From contig NZ_CP165734.1 in assembly GCF_041200145.1 (NCBI RefSeq), positions 3,410,001 to 3,474,000 of the forward strand: a DNA stretch of 64,000 bases. Direction: 5' to 3'. This document shows positions 1-8,866 of this stretch, piece by piece. The stretch comes from Bradyrhizobium sp. LLZ17 (GTDB lineage Bacteria; Pseudomonadota; Alphaproteobacteria; Rhizobiales; Xanthobacteraceae). The notes beneath the pieces were generated by a model. It was not told the DNA's origin and did not search any database. It worked only from the letters and a program-made list of their open reading frames with translations. Within the stretch, counting starts at the first letter, position 1. The number at the start of each line of letters is the position of its first letter. Position numbers and translations under genes: made by a program.

Positions 1-871
1 CGACGGCCACAGCGCTCCCGCTCGTCACCGAAATCATCGAGCGCGCCCTCCAGTCACGAGATCGAGCCGAGCGGCCTGACCGTGACAGGCACCTCGATCT
101 CCCCTTCGCGGGCGCGTGCAGCGCGATAAGGGAGATACTGTTTCGCCTTCCTGCTGGAGCTGAACGACGGCGCGCTCGATGCTCAGGTCTCTGCCTTCCT
201 GAAAATAACTGCCGCAGCTACCCTTGGTATTGTCGTTAGTGCCGCGCTGCTAAGCGCTTTGCGGGTTGCAGAAGTAGATGTGGATACCGCATCGATCTTG
301 AGACGATCGCGCTGAGCGATTTTCGGCTCCCTAGGTCAGCGCCCCCGGCCGGTGGGCCGGGGGCGTTCGATCCACCAACGCAAGTACCGATCAATATTTG
401 AGCAAAATCGGACCACCGAACTTATAGTTCAGACGTGCAGTCATAAGATCTAAATTTTGGCGGATGCGATCGCCGCCCACTGGACCAGTAGCCGTGACAA
501 AGTTGACGTCGGCATCCCGCATGAACAAGTGGTCGTATTCGACGCTCACCGACCAGTTCGGCGCGAACCCGAATTCGATCCCGGCGCCCACAGTAGCGCC
601 CCAAGGGCTGCTATTGGAGCTCGCGAACTGCACGCCCGCGACTACGGAGTTGACCTGATAGGTATTGCTCGTCACTGCGGCGCCACCTTTGACGTAATGC
701 CGATCTGCCATCGATAGCCGATCTGTCCACCTATGGTCATGCCGGTCGCATCATGGCAGCCCTCAGGCGTGCGGCCATTGAAATCCCAGCAATTCGAGCT
801 TGAGCCCAAGCCTCCGTTCATACCTACGTAGAGGCCGCTCCAGTCCTAGATTGCAGCCGCGACCGCCTGCG
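1..871. repeat. Direct repeat copy A, diverged, carrying an Omp25-like relic
   Basis: This segment aligns with positions 26102-27156 in the same orientation. Shared stretches include the run around position 24 (tcaccgaaatcatcgagcgc against tcatcgaaatcatcgagcgc) and the porin 3' part. Copy A has its own small indels and lacks roughly 150 bases inside the porin. The repeat may continue left of the window. On the minus strand of both copies there is also a short coding-like stretch of unknown family containing VVQLQQEGETVV, read more cleanly in copy B. Confidence 0.75.
391..871 (-). pseudogene. Omp25/RopB-like outer-membrane beta-barrel protein, broken (copy A)
   Basis: The minus strand encodes the last part of a small outer-membrane porin of the Omp25/RopB type. 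It includes the terminal strand region DLMTARLNYKFGGPILLKY. Upstream the reading continues as WSGLYVGMNGG and PEGCHDATG, the usual early glycine-rich strands. The frame is broken: a TAG stop stands where copy B encodes the Tyr before DWSG, an internal block is missing after GGQIGYRWQ, and the signal peptide end is absent. It is a relic and is unlikely to make a barrel. Confidence 0.75.
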
Positions 872-1159
872 GTCGAAACGGATATTGCACGGAATCTCGG
901 ACTCATAAGTATATCTATTACCGGAGGATTTGTTTCTGAGTTGCGCTTGCGAGCGGCGCATCCCGACTACACAATCAACAACCATCATGAGCTGTTGCCA
1001 ATTCTGCAAGACCATGGCTTTTTCCGGAACGCATAAATCATGATTGGCGAGGAATGATCACACAACGTCGCTCCTAAGACAGCGGGACAGAGAATAGGCC
1101 TTATCGAAGTTGGACACATGGGACCGGGTATTGGCATCAGCATGTTGCGTCAGCAAATC
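872..1159. other. Stretch without a recognised gene
   Basis: Between the porin relic and the DapA-like relic I see only short open frames with no family resemblance on either strand. Confidence 0.5.
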
Positions 1160-1457
1160 GAGTTGCATATCAAAGCCAACAAAAATCGCTTCGGCGCCGA
1201 TCGCTTGACTGGAGCGGGCGCCCATGATCATCCTTCAATCGCTGGATTGGCCCAGCATGGGCGGCCGCAGCATCCCGAGCGAGTGTCACGGCGTCGTCCG
1301 TGCGCAAAGCTCCAACACCGACCAGGATTGGTGCGCGCCCCGCAGCTTGGTCAACTACCGTTTCGACAGCGCGGCGCCGCTCTTCACGCGTGAAATAAGG
1401 GTACGAGCCGGTGCTGCCAAGGAGACCGACGGAGTTTCGGATATCTAACCGTTACTT
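1160..1457 (-). pseudogene. Dihydrodipicolinate synthase family fragment
   Basis: The minus strand reads GLLGSTGSYPYFTREERRRA followed by APILVGVGALRTDDAVTLA. This matches the early barrel region of the DapA/N-acetylneuraminate lyase family (GxxGS...Y..L...ER...V and the P(V/I)IxGxG strand). Only about 70 residues remain. A stop precedes the matching part, the frame diverges after the DAAAAHA helix, and the Schiff-base lysine and C-terminal half are missing. It is a decayed fragment with no predicted activity. Confidence 0.6.
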
Positions 1458-1892
1458 CAGAGGACATTGAGGTGTGGACGCGCTACCCCGACGCGACATT
1501 CACCTTGATCGCCCGGCCGACGACTGACCAATCGTCGGGCGAAGATTACCGTCTAGGCGCGTTCGACATCGGCAATCCTCAACAGTAGGACGGTCGGCCG
1601 TCGTCGCCTGCGGCACGGCCTCGACGCTGTCTCCAAGAGGATCGCGATCGGCGGTATCTCGCGGGTCGTGAACGGAAACCGTAGCGGTCAAGAACCCGAC
1701 GCATTTGGCGAGGCTCGCACAGTCACAGCTCACGATGCATCTCGAAGTTTCGCAGCTGTTGCTGGGTTAGGAATTCCGACGCAGGCCTAGACGCTCCTTT
1801 TTGGGCATTCACCGGCAAGCACATTCGGGTGCGGCCTCCCGGTTCCCGAATTAACTTCCTGCGAGGAGATCAAGCTTAACTTGAAGATTTGA
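1458..1892. other. Stretch without a recognised gene
   Basis: Open frames here are short and lack recognisable motifs. I could not assign the sequence to a family. Confidence 0.4.
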
Positions 1893-2288
1893 TTGCAGCG
1901 GCGCATCGTAGGGTTAGCCTTGTGCACCGGACATTGCTCCCGTCCTGGGTCCGCCCAAGCGAAGCCGTCACGCCATCATATTCGGCGTGGCGGGTTCGTT
2001 TGCTCGGCCACGCACGCGAGTGTGATTTTGAAGAGGCCGTCAAAACACGAAACGCTCGACCTCGTCGAGATGCGTCGACAGGTTATCGGTCTGCGAACCC
2101 GGCACTCTGACAACGCCCGCGTCACATATCTGTTGAACCGGTTGCTGATCAAGACTGCATATCTCACCGAAGCAGAGAGCGCAGCTCAGGCGATACGGCT
2201 GTGGGACGCATTCACCGAAACGATGGCAGATGTCGAGAAGATCATCACAAAACGCGGCCAGGCGGCATCGATTAAGGCTAACAAGTAG
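1893..2288 (+). CDS. Small hypothetical protein
   Basis: This open frame could encode up to 131 residues, but only the C-terminal 80 or so look protein-like. They are helical and charged (MRRQVIGLRTRHSDNA, then LWDAFTETMADVEKIITKRG), suggesting a small helical bundle. The N-terminal part is Arg/Cys/His-rich and may be read-through, so the true start may lie near the internal Met at 2070. No signal peptide, membrane segment or catalytic motif is visible. I do not recognise the family. Confidence 0.35.
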   Translation: MQRRIVGLALCTGHCSRPGSAQAKPSRHHIRRGGFVCSATHASVILKRPSKHETLDLVEMRRQVIGLRTRHSDNARVTYLLNRLLIKTAYLTEAESAAQAIRLWDAFTETMADVEKIITKRGQAASIKANK

Positions 2289-2419
2289 ATCCGGTTGCAT
2301 AAGGCGAGCACTGCGTTGATGTTACTTATCGTCGCGCAGGTGGCTGTGTCTCGCGTAACCGCCTCCTTCGCGGCAAGGGGCCGCCGCCGTCACAAGCTGC
2401 GGCCCCGCCCGTGAGCGGC

Positions 2420-2790
2420 CTAGTAAGCGCGCCGCACTACTCGGCACAGGGAGGGCAGCCTCGGAGAAAACCGGTGGGCAAGCTCGAGCACTGCGGCTTC
2501 GTCGGTTTCGAGCGCGATCTTCTGGGCGAGCATCACGTCGCCAGCTGCCAGGGCCCGTTCGGGAACGAAACACCACCCGATCTTAGGCTGTCGTTCTTCA
2601 TCAAGCTCCAAATCATTGCTCATAGTGCCCTGATGAATTCGATATCGCTGGCCGGTGCGGAGCCCGTGACTTCGAAATAACTCTCGGCATCAAACTGCGC
2701 ACGCTGATCCGGAGATAGCCAATCGCGCAAAAGACGCCGCGCTCGCGCTTCCAGCCCATTTGCTCGACGAAGGTCCAATACAGCGAACGC
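2420..2790 (-). pseudogene. Small conserved rhizobial protein of unknown function, frameshifted
   Basis: Two overlapping minus-strand frames together give one protein. The upstream frame reads LLRDWLSPDQRAQFDAESYF. It then stops at 2620-2622, while the next frame continues with YRIHQGTMSND and GWCFVPERALAAGDVMLAQK. I recall a family of small rhizobial proteins with this order (LSPEQRAQ, then YRI..G, then WCFVPE, then GDVMLAQKIALE). A single indel near 2655 splits the reading. The downstream part could still be made from the Met at 2623 (67 residues). Function is unknown. Confidence 0.55.
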
Positions 2791-3215
2791 AGGGCGCGCA
2801 AACGCGCACTACTTCCGACGCGGTTGCCTCTGAAAAACAACCTTTGCTGTGCGATACGGCCTTGAGATCGCCGACCGGCGACCGAGTAGGAGCGGTAAAT
2901 CCACGACCCCGAGGGGCTGGCCAAGGCTGAGCGGTGTCGAGCGGCTCACATAGGCGCGTTTAAGTGCACAGCTCTGATTTCCCGCGCATGCTCATCAGCG
3001 TCAGAGGGAGCGCGATCCGTTTGCAGGCGCCATAGCATTAAGCGAGCTTGCCCGCTGGAACGCGGCGAACTGTCCATCGATTTTACCGGAAAACTGCGCC
3101 GCATCGCGGGACCAGCAGGAATTGTGCGACTCATTTGGATAATAATTTAGAGATTGGCTGGAAAGCGAACGAAGCGGCGACTGCCGATCTCTATTTCTCG
3201 CCGCAGAGGTCGTTC
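2791..3215. other. Stretch without a recognised gene
   Basis: Only short frames occur here. I see no family motif, terminator or promoter that I could defend. Confidence 0.4.
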
Positions 3216-3314
3216 ATGGGCAGTCGTGATCTAGTCTCCAGCAGTTTCCTAGGGCTGACCGCATTAGGAGTTGCGCTACTCTGCTCGAGCCTGCTTGTCT
3301 TCGTTTTCACATGA
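3216..3314 (+). CDS. Possible 32-residue single-span membrane peptide
   Basis: An ATG at 3216 preceded by AGAGG (about seven bases upstream) opens a 32-residue frame. Residues about 10-31 (SFLGLTALGVALLCSSLLVF) form one uninterrupted hydrophobic segment after a short polar start containing Arg and Asp. This fits a small inner-membrane peptide. A longer upstream extension of the frame exists but has poor composition. No homolog is recognised. The call rests on the ribosome site and hydrophobicity only. Confidence 0.35.
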   Translation: MGSRDLVSSSFLGLTALGVALLCSSLLVFVFT

Positions 3315-3448
3315 AGTGAACCGTCACTCGCGTGGCCCCTGCTCATTCAGTTCATCGGCTGGACGGGCTGCTCCCCTGCATTGGAGGCTAGCATCAGCCA
3401 TCGCCGCTTGAGCTGTGTGATCATGTACGTCAGCGGTTCGCCACGTTG

Positions 3449-3640
3449 CCGGCATCAAGCATGTTGCCGAGGAACTCGAGCAAGATGAAGACTGGCTGCC
3501 AGAAGCCGCCAATGAAATGGAGATTGAACCTGGCGCAATCTGGGGCTATGGCGCCGGAGAACATGGCATGCAGGTTTTCACTAAGTTCGGAATCGAAAAT
3601 CTGATCGAACTCGTCCGGATGTATAGGAAAGCCCGGAGCC
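3449..3640 (+). pseudogene. Small acidic protein of the VENL(I/K)EL family, start lost
   Basis: The frame reads RHVAGIKHVAEELEQDEDWL, then EMEIEPGAIWGYG, then FGIENLIELVRMYRK. I recall a family of roughly 65-residue Bradyrhizobium proteins with the order (H/R)VA..L.ED.DWL, M..EDG.(I/L)WVYG, F(G)xENLxELIxxYK. No plausible start codon lies at the expected place, and the first ATG (3517) falls in the middle of the domain. Reading continues past the family end to 3771. It is probably a decayed copy. A second fragment occurs near 53.8 kb. Confidence 0.45.
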
Positions 3641-3784
3641 GCCTAAGCGCTCGCCGCAAGAATAAGGTGCTCTCCGACGCCGGCCGATCCTCGACGCACG
3701 TTGCCGTCGTAAGATGCGGGCACAATCTTACGCCTTGGATGATCAGATGGTTTTTTGCTGCGCAGTTTTAGACTGGGACGTTTC

Positions 3785-5467
3785 ATGAATGCTGCGATAG
3801 CAGGCCTTGGAGCCGGGCCCGTCGTGCGACTTCTGAAAAAATACATCCGCTTTGCGCGCGGGGTCGACGAGCTGACAGTAGGCGAGAAAGTTTATGCGAT
3901 CGCCGGGTTTTTGGGAATTGTTACGATCTTTCTCCTGGTCATGTCTGTCCAGACCGTGCGACTGCAGAATTCCTACCGTGATACGCAAACGTCCTCCGCT
4001 GAAGCGGCGATCAATTCCGGACTGGTCAACGCATCCATCTATGCGATCGTGATGGACTCGCGCGGCATCTACATGTCTACCGAACGAGCCAAGGTGAAAG
4101 AGTTCGCGGACGAAATCCTCAAGCGCAACCACGAGCTTGCGGAGGTGATGAACGGCTGGGAGCCTACGGTCCGTTCGGAAGACTTTGAAGAGTTCGTATC
4201 GCTCAAACGGCGGATTGCCCAATTCATCGATTTCCGCCAGGAGTTGGTGCGCCGGGCGGTGGAGATTAGCCCCGCAGCTGCCCGCGAGTTTGGGGACACC
4301 GAAGCCAGCAGCACGGTTCGGGAGAGGCTGAATGCGGATCTGGAAGCGTTGCAGCGCGGCTATAATGAACGCACTCGCGAAGCAGATGGGCTCGCGCAGA
4401 AGAATCGCTGCGCGGCAGCGTACCTGTTCATGCTGGGTTTGGCGGCGCTGGTGCTTGCCGCGCTCAATGTTCTTGTGATCCGGGATTCAGTGCTGGCGCG
4501 GCTTTCAGACATTGCCCAGGCGACCGATCGTATCGGAACCGGGGACATCGGAAGCGAGGTGCCACATCTGCGAGACCACGACGAAATCGGCCACCTGGCG
4601 CGCGCCGTGCAGAACTTCCGCGCTGCTGTCGCTCAAGTTTTTGAGCTCGAACAACTTGAATTGGACCTCACCAAGCAGCGCGACGCCGCAATGGCCGAGC
4701 GCGACGCTTTCAACGACGAGTACCAAGTTAAAAAGTGGCAGCTCTCCGCCATTATCAACAGCATGCCGCAAGGCCTGATCATGGTCGATGGCAAGGCACG
4801 TGTGATTGCAATGAACAGCAACTACCGGCGCATGTATAATCTGCCCGAGACCATCGACTCAGGGGCGTCGCTCGGCGAGATCCTGCAGCACGGGCTGTTC
4901 AGCGGCGACATCAAAAAGTACGTTTCGGCCATTCTCGTTCGGATCGGAAAGAGGGAGCCGGCAGCTTACGAGGTAACGCTCGACGACGGCCGGATCGTCA
5001 AAATTTATGAACGGCCTATTGATGCCGGCGGCTGGTTCTCCGTCCAGGAGGACGTCACGGAACAGCGGCAGCACGAGCGTATTCTCGGGCGTACCGAACG
5101 CCTGCTCGCCACGATTGTCGAGAACGTGCGCGAAGGTATCATTGCCAAGGACGCACGCAGTCTGCGCTATCTGTTCATCAACAGGGCGGCCGAACGGCAG
5201 ATGGGGCTGTCGCGCACCGACATTGTCGGCAAGACTGCGCGCGAATTGTTTTCTTCGGAAACGGCCGAGCTGATAGAAAAGCGCGACCAGCAGCTACTTG
5301 CGCAAAGCCAGCAGCTCGAGCCTATTGTCTGTACTATCTGCAATCCAGTTCGTGGCCGCCGGGTGATCTCGTGGAGGCGTTTGCAGATTGGCGCCCCCGG
5401 GGAGGACTCGCACATGTTCGTGAGTATGGTGGAAGACCTCTCCGATCAGGCTGGGACCGCCGACTAG
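3785..5467 (+). CDS. Membrane PAS/HAMP sensor protein without an output domain
   Basis: This protein of about 560 residues has a first membrane span at about residues 38-60, a helical periplasmic sensor region, a second span at about 211-232, a HAMP linker to about 285, and a coiled region. Two PAS-like domains follow, at about 320-425 (INSMPQGLIMVDGKARVIAM) and 440-555 (ATIVENVREGIIAKD). The frame then ends with no histidine kinase, GGDEF, EAL or methyl-accepting module. Relatives with this layout normally carry a diguanylate cyclase/phosphodiesterase or kinase tail, so this may be a truncated receptor. I chose the ATG at 3785 because GGGACG precedes it. An upstream TTG at 3755 is the alternative. 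Confidence 0.75.
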   Translation: MNAAIAGLGAGPVVRLLKKYIRFARGVDELTVGEKVYAIAGFLGIVTIFLLVMSVQTVRLQNSYRDTQTSSAEAAINSGLVNASIYAIVMDSRGIYMSTERAKVKEFADEILKRNHELAEVMNGWEPTVRSEDFEEFVSLKRRIAQFIDFRQELVRRAVEISPAAAREFGDTEASSTVRERLNADLEALQRGYNERTREADGLAQKNRCAAAYLFMLGLAALVLAALNVLVIRDSVLARLSDIAQATDRIGTGDIGSEVPHLRDHDEIGHLARAVQNFRAAVAQVFELEQLELDLTKQRDAAMAERDAFNDEYQVKKWQLSAIINSMPQGLIMVDGKARVIAMNSNYRRMYNLPETIDSGASLGEILQHGLFSGDIKKYVSAILVRIGKREPAAYEVTLDDGRIVKIYERPIDAGGWFSVQEDVTEQRQHERILGRTERLLATIVENVREGIIAKDARSLRYLFINRAAERQMGLSRTDIVGKTARELFSSETAELIEKRDQQLLAQSQQLEPIVCTICNPVRGRRVISWRRLQIGAPGEDSHMFVSMVEDLSDQAGTAD

Positions 5468-5502
5468 CAGCTGGCATTACGTCACCCTCCGTGCAGGCGA
5501 AT

Positions 5503-5676
5503 ATGGGTACTGTCGCTCATTTCTGTTCTGTGCCAAATGGTTGGCATCCGCCCGAGGAAGAGTTCTCCACCAGTGCTGGCCTAGCTTGTCAGGTGTGTCG
5601 CTCTCGCGACGTCATAATTGTTCCATGGGCCGTCGAAACGTTTTTGACTTCACGGGGTGGCGAGTTCAGCGTTTGA
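5503..5676 (+). CDS. Possible 57-residue small protein
   Basis: An ATG at 5503 starts a 57-residue frame with a CQVC pair (CxxC) near the middle followed by RSRDVIIVPWAVETFL. The pair could bind a metal, but one CxxC alone is weak evidence. It lies just after the sensor gene. No homolog is recognised. Confidence 0.25.
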   Translation: MGTVAHFCSVPNGWHPPEEEFSTSAGLACQVCRSRDVIIVPWAVETFLTSRGGEFSV

Positions 5677-5792
5677 TTATGGCGGACCCCGGGGTAAGGT
5701 CTTTTCTCTCGAAGACAGTTTGAGGCGGGTTCAAGAGGCCGCTGTCCAGCGCCAGCGACCTCTTCGTTAGGTTCATCGGGAAAGTTCGTCCG

Positions 5793-5885
5793 ATGCCGAC
5801 GCAAGTATGGGCTCTCGCCGCGTCAATCGGCTGGACAGTCGTCGTGGCCGCGATCCTGCTCTATTTCATCTTCAGCCCTGGGTAA
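5793..5885 (+). CDS. Possible 30-residue single-span membrane peptide
   Basis: The frame MPTQVWALAASIGWTVVVAA continues as ILLYFIFSPG and stops. It is almost entirely one hydrophobic helix with a polar N-terminus. It resembles many small bacterial membrane peptides in form only. There is a weak GGGAAAG about 13 bases upstream. No function can be assigned. Confidence 0.25.
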   Translation: MPTQVWALAASIGWTVVVAAILLYFIFSPG

Positions 5886-6081
5886 TCCGGCGCCTCTTAA
5901 GGCGAGACGCCTAGTCGTCGTGATTGCGCAGCCGTGGCCACGGGACTGCCGGGCGCATAGGGCCGTGCCAAAAAGACGACCTACAATTGCCCCGCCGAAT
6001 TGGGAAAGTCCGCGGAGGAGAAATCGCTATCTGCCGGAGCCTTGAAAGGACACGCCGAACGTGAGGTGACGCCAGCCGCGG

Positions 6082-6369
6082 TCATGCCTTTTTCTTCCTG
6101 GCGTTGGCCACGATGGCGTTGATGTCGACGGCTGGCCTGGTGGCCCCGCGGGCGGGCGCTTGTTCGGTGCCCGCGTCCAGGCGAATGTCCAGGGCGTCAA
6201 GGGCGCGAAGGATCAGACCGAGTTCAGCGCGCGCGTGACCGTGCTCAACTTCGATCACCCATTGGCGACTGACGCCAATGCTCTTGGCGAACGTCGATTG
6301 ATCGAGTTTGAGCTTCTTGCGCCGCTCGCGAAGGACGGCGCCGAGTTCGGCCGGCGTGCGTACGAGCAT
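6082..6369 (-). CDS. HipB-like XRE-family transcriptional regulator (orphan antitoxin type)
   Basis: The 95-residue product has an XRE helix-turn-helix at about residues 8-62 (LGAVLRERRKKLKLDQSTFA, then VSRQWVIEVEHGHA, then ILRALDALDI). This matches HipB-type regulators, which bind DNA and in classic systems neutralise the HipA kinase. The C-terminal tail (DINAIVANARKKKA) is typical of the family. I chose the start at 6369 because GGAG lies five bases upstream. An in-frame TTG at 6387 is possible. No hipA follows downstream, so the antitoxin stands alone or acts as a regulator. Paired inverted repeats upstream suggest autoregulation. Confidence 0.75.
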   Translation of the reverse strand: MLVRTPAELGAVLRERRKKLKLDQSTFAKSIGVSRQWVIEVEHGHARAELGLILRALDALDIRLDAGTEQAPARGATRPAVDINAIVANARKKKA

Positions 6370-6381
6370 GGGATCTCCAAA

Positions 6382-6478
6382 TGTCAACGTTCGCTTACTT
6401 TAGCATAAGTCGGCGTTCGTTGACAATTTGTAAATGTCAGCGATCGATGACATCATAAAAAGTCATCAATCGCTGACA
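6382..6478 (-). promoter_or_regulatory. Probable hipB operator region with two inverted repeats
   Basis: Two inverted repeats lie just upstream of the hipB-like start. The outer one pairs TGTCAGCGATCGATGAC (6435-6451) with GTCATCAATCGCTGACA (6462-6478), 16 of 17 positions, around a 10-base AT-rich spacer. The inner one pairs GTCAACG near 6383 with CGTTGAC ending near 6423. HipB-type regulators bind such palindromes in their own promoters, so autoregulation is the likely role. A TTGTCA element on the minus strand overlaps the inner repeat and could be a -35. Confidence 0.55.
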
Positions 6479-6935
6479 TAGGCTCCGTCCGCGCCGACTT
6501 GATCAGCAGCGGATCGACCTGTTTCACCGCGGCAATGTTATCGAGCAGGAGTGGCCAGGCGCAGCTATAGATTACCATCGTGATCTTCGACAGCTCGCCG
6601 ATTCGAGCAACAAGACCGGCAGCGGCGCGGTGTTGCGGCAGATCTCGATGAACTGGTTCACGAGATTGCCGACTCGCGCATACCAACCGACCGCCACGCC
6701 AAGCGGGACGATCAAGGCAACCGAAATCAAAAATCCGCTCAGGGCACGCAGCAGGCTGGCGGAGACGTCATCATAGAGCTCGCCGGTTTGCGCAAGCTGC
6801 CAGCCCGCAGCAATGATGTCCGAGAGCGGTGGCAGGAACACGGGATCGATCAGCCCGAGCCTCCGAGCCGCGTCCCACGCCGCCAACAGGAAATCAGCAG
6901 CAATGAGCGGTGCCCGAAGGCAGCCAGCCCGCGGG
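6475..6935 (-). pseudogene. ABC transporter permease (SsuC/TauC/NrtB type), broken
   Basis: Minus-strand frames carry LGLIDPVFLPPLSDIIAAGW, SASLLRALSGFLISVALIVP and LGVAVGWYARVGN, the N-terminal and first-loop features of BPD-type permeases for sulfonates, taurine or nitrate. A second frame holds ELSKITMVIYSCAWPLLLDN, the next conserved helix. At least two frameshifts separate these pieces and the EAA loop and C-terminus are missing. It belongs with the ATPase and binding-protein relics that follow, a decayed import operon. Confidence 0.7.
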
Positions 6936-7037
6936 CCGCGGCGCGGATCCGGTCCACCGCCGGCGATGCCGGTCTTTCCACGCTGGTGAGCGGCTCTCGG
7001 GGCCCGTGCGCAACTCCACCAATGTCAATGTTCGAGA

Positions 7038-7894
7038 CTAGACATGGGCGAACTCCTCCACTTTGCGATCGGTGCGCGCACCAGCTCCGCCAGCCAACTG
7101 TGCCTGCTGTGCTTTCAGCACTTCCTCGCAACAAGCTCCAGACCTCGTGGCGCACGCTGCCGAACTCAGGCACTGAGCGCACGTCGTCAGCCTCGCTGCG
7201 GAGCCCATCCGGAATGTCGAACACCTGCTTGATCCGGCCCGGGCGGGACTCATGACCGCCACCCGCTGGCCGAGTACGATGCCCTCGTCGATGCCGTTGG
7301 TGATGAAGACGATTGTCTTGCCGATGGCGCGCCAGATCCGCAGCAGCTCACCGTGCAGCATCGCGCGTCTGGGCGTCGAGCGCGGCGAACGGCTCGTCCA
7401 TCAGCAGCCCTCGGGATCGTAGGCGAGGCTTCGCGCGATCGCGACACGCTGCTTCATGCCGCCGGAGAGCTCATGCGGACAGCGGTCGGCAAAGCCGGAC
7501 AGCCCGACCAGGTCGAGGAAATGCAGCGCGATGTCGAGACGCTGCTGGCCTTGAGCCCGGGGATATCGAGACCGAACTCGACGTTCTCTTCGGCGGTACG
7601 CCGGGGACACAGTGCATACTGCTGGAACACGATGCCGGGGTGGCGACCGGGTCCGGCAATCGGCCGGCCATCGAGCAGAATCCGGCCGCCGGTCGGCAGC
7701 GTGAGCCCGCCTAGCAGATCGAGCAACGTGGATTTCCCGCAGCCGCTTGGGCCACCCAGGGCGAGGAATTCGCCGGAGCGAACATCCAGCGTGATGTCCT
7801 CCAGAGCGGCGAAGTGACGGCCTGGTCCGCGGCCCTCGCCGCGCACGACGAACTCCTTGCGGACATGCTCGAAACGGATCTTCACAGTGGTCAT
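7038..7894 (-). pseudogene. ABC transporter ATP-binding protein (SsuB/TauB type), broken
   Basis: From the ATG at 7894 the protein starts [15 protein letters not shown] and reaches a Walker [16 protein letters not shown], and the Q-loop region [11 protein letters not shown]. The frame then breaks. The next frame has the signature [20 protein letters not shown]. Another has the Walker B DEPFAALDAQTR, and a third has KTIVFITNGIDEGIVLG. All the ATPase motifs are recognisable but spread over several frames, so no working enzyme is expected. The position VFITN(G)IDE normally has His (VTHD.DE), another lesion. Confidence 0.75.
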
Positions 7895-7904
7895 CGGGCC
7901 TCCG

Positions 7905-8335
7905 CCGTCCTTCCGGACGGAAATAGTTGAACGCATTGGTGTAGGTGTCGGAAGCCTTGACCTGGCCCGGCTTGAATAGGCCGTCCTTCACAGCCAGTCG
8001 ATCCACATCTGGATCTCGTTATCCGAGATCACGCCGTCTTGGCCGCAACGCCGGTGCTCTTCCAGTATTTCATCGAGGAGGCATCCTCGTTGCGCTTGCG
8101 CTCGACAATGATCTTGTCGAACCGGGCCCGCACCTCTTCCGGCGTTGTGGTCTGGGCCCATTCGATGGCCCGCGAAATCCCTCCACCAGCCTGCGCGAGG
8201 CATTGGGAGTGTCGTTGATGAATTTGTGCCGCAGTACATAGGCACCGTCGGTGAACTGGCCGAACAGATCGGTGTCATTAAAAAGCGAACGGATGCCGCC
8301 GCGCTCAAGGGCTATGTCGCGCAAAGACGCCACTT
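7905..8335 (-). pseudogene. ABC transporter periplasmic binding protein C-terminal fragment
   Basis: Minus-strand pieces read GGIRSLFNDTDLFGQFTDGA, YVLRHKFINDTPNASRRLVE and, in another frame, [15 protein letters not shown] at the end. This resembles the C-terminal half of SsuA/TauA/NMT1-type binding proteins that deliver sulfonates, taurine or related ligands. The N-terminal half and signal peptide are missing and the frame is broken at least twice. It lies upstream of the ATPase relic in the same direction, so all three pieces descend from one operon. Confidence 0.6.
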
Positions 8336-8448
8336 AGCGCACTCACCTCGACTTGGCCCTGGCGCAACGCTTGCTCGCCGCTGACCGGCGGGATCGCCAC
8401 CGCCGCGCCTTGGCGTCCTTGAACCCAGCAACGCTCGACGCCATCCTG

Positions 8449-8679
8449 CTAGACAGCAGTGCCAACACTCCCGAGCCTATGCCGCGCGATCTCAGCACCG
8501 GAGGCGTCAACCACGATTACGACCGTGCCCGCATCACGGTGATATTCGGGATCGCTGGCGATATCCCGAGCGACAAGGGCAGCGTATTTGACCGCTAGTT
8601 CAGCAGAGCGAAATAGCTCCCCCACATCGTCCGCCTGTGTCTCTCCGTTGTGGAAAATTGGGAAGTAGTAGCGTCGCAT
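8449..8679 (-). CDS. DUF6894-like small protein
   Basis: The product of about 76 residues starts MRRYYFPIFHNGETQADDVG and later has AALVARDIASDPEYHRD and TVVIVVDASGAEIARH. This is the pattern of the short rhizobial proteins starting (M)xRYYF.I.......D..G.....L..A, often labelled DUF6894. The family usually has about 70-80 residues, so it appears complete. Function is unknown. I chose the internal Met (8679) because the family begins there; the frame also opens at 8718. Confidence 0.6.
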   Translation of the reverse strand: MRRYYFPIFHNGETQADDVGELFRSAELAVKYAALVARDIASDPEYHRDAGTVVIVVDASGAEIARHRLGSVGTAV

Positions 8680-8866
8680 AGCCGCCGGCCCTCGTCCTTT
8701 AACCATGATCATGCCCACATCTCGGGACGGCCCGCACCTGTCAAAAACGACAGGGATCGCGCGACAGCGACTTCGCGCAATGGATCGTTATGCGCTTTGT
8801 TGCACTGTGACTTGCCCTCGCGCTCCGGTTGCGGTTGAATTCGGGGTGAGTGATTGGGGAATCACA

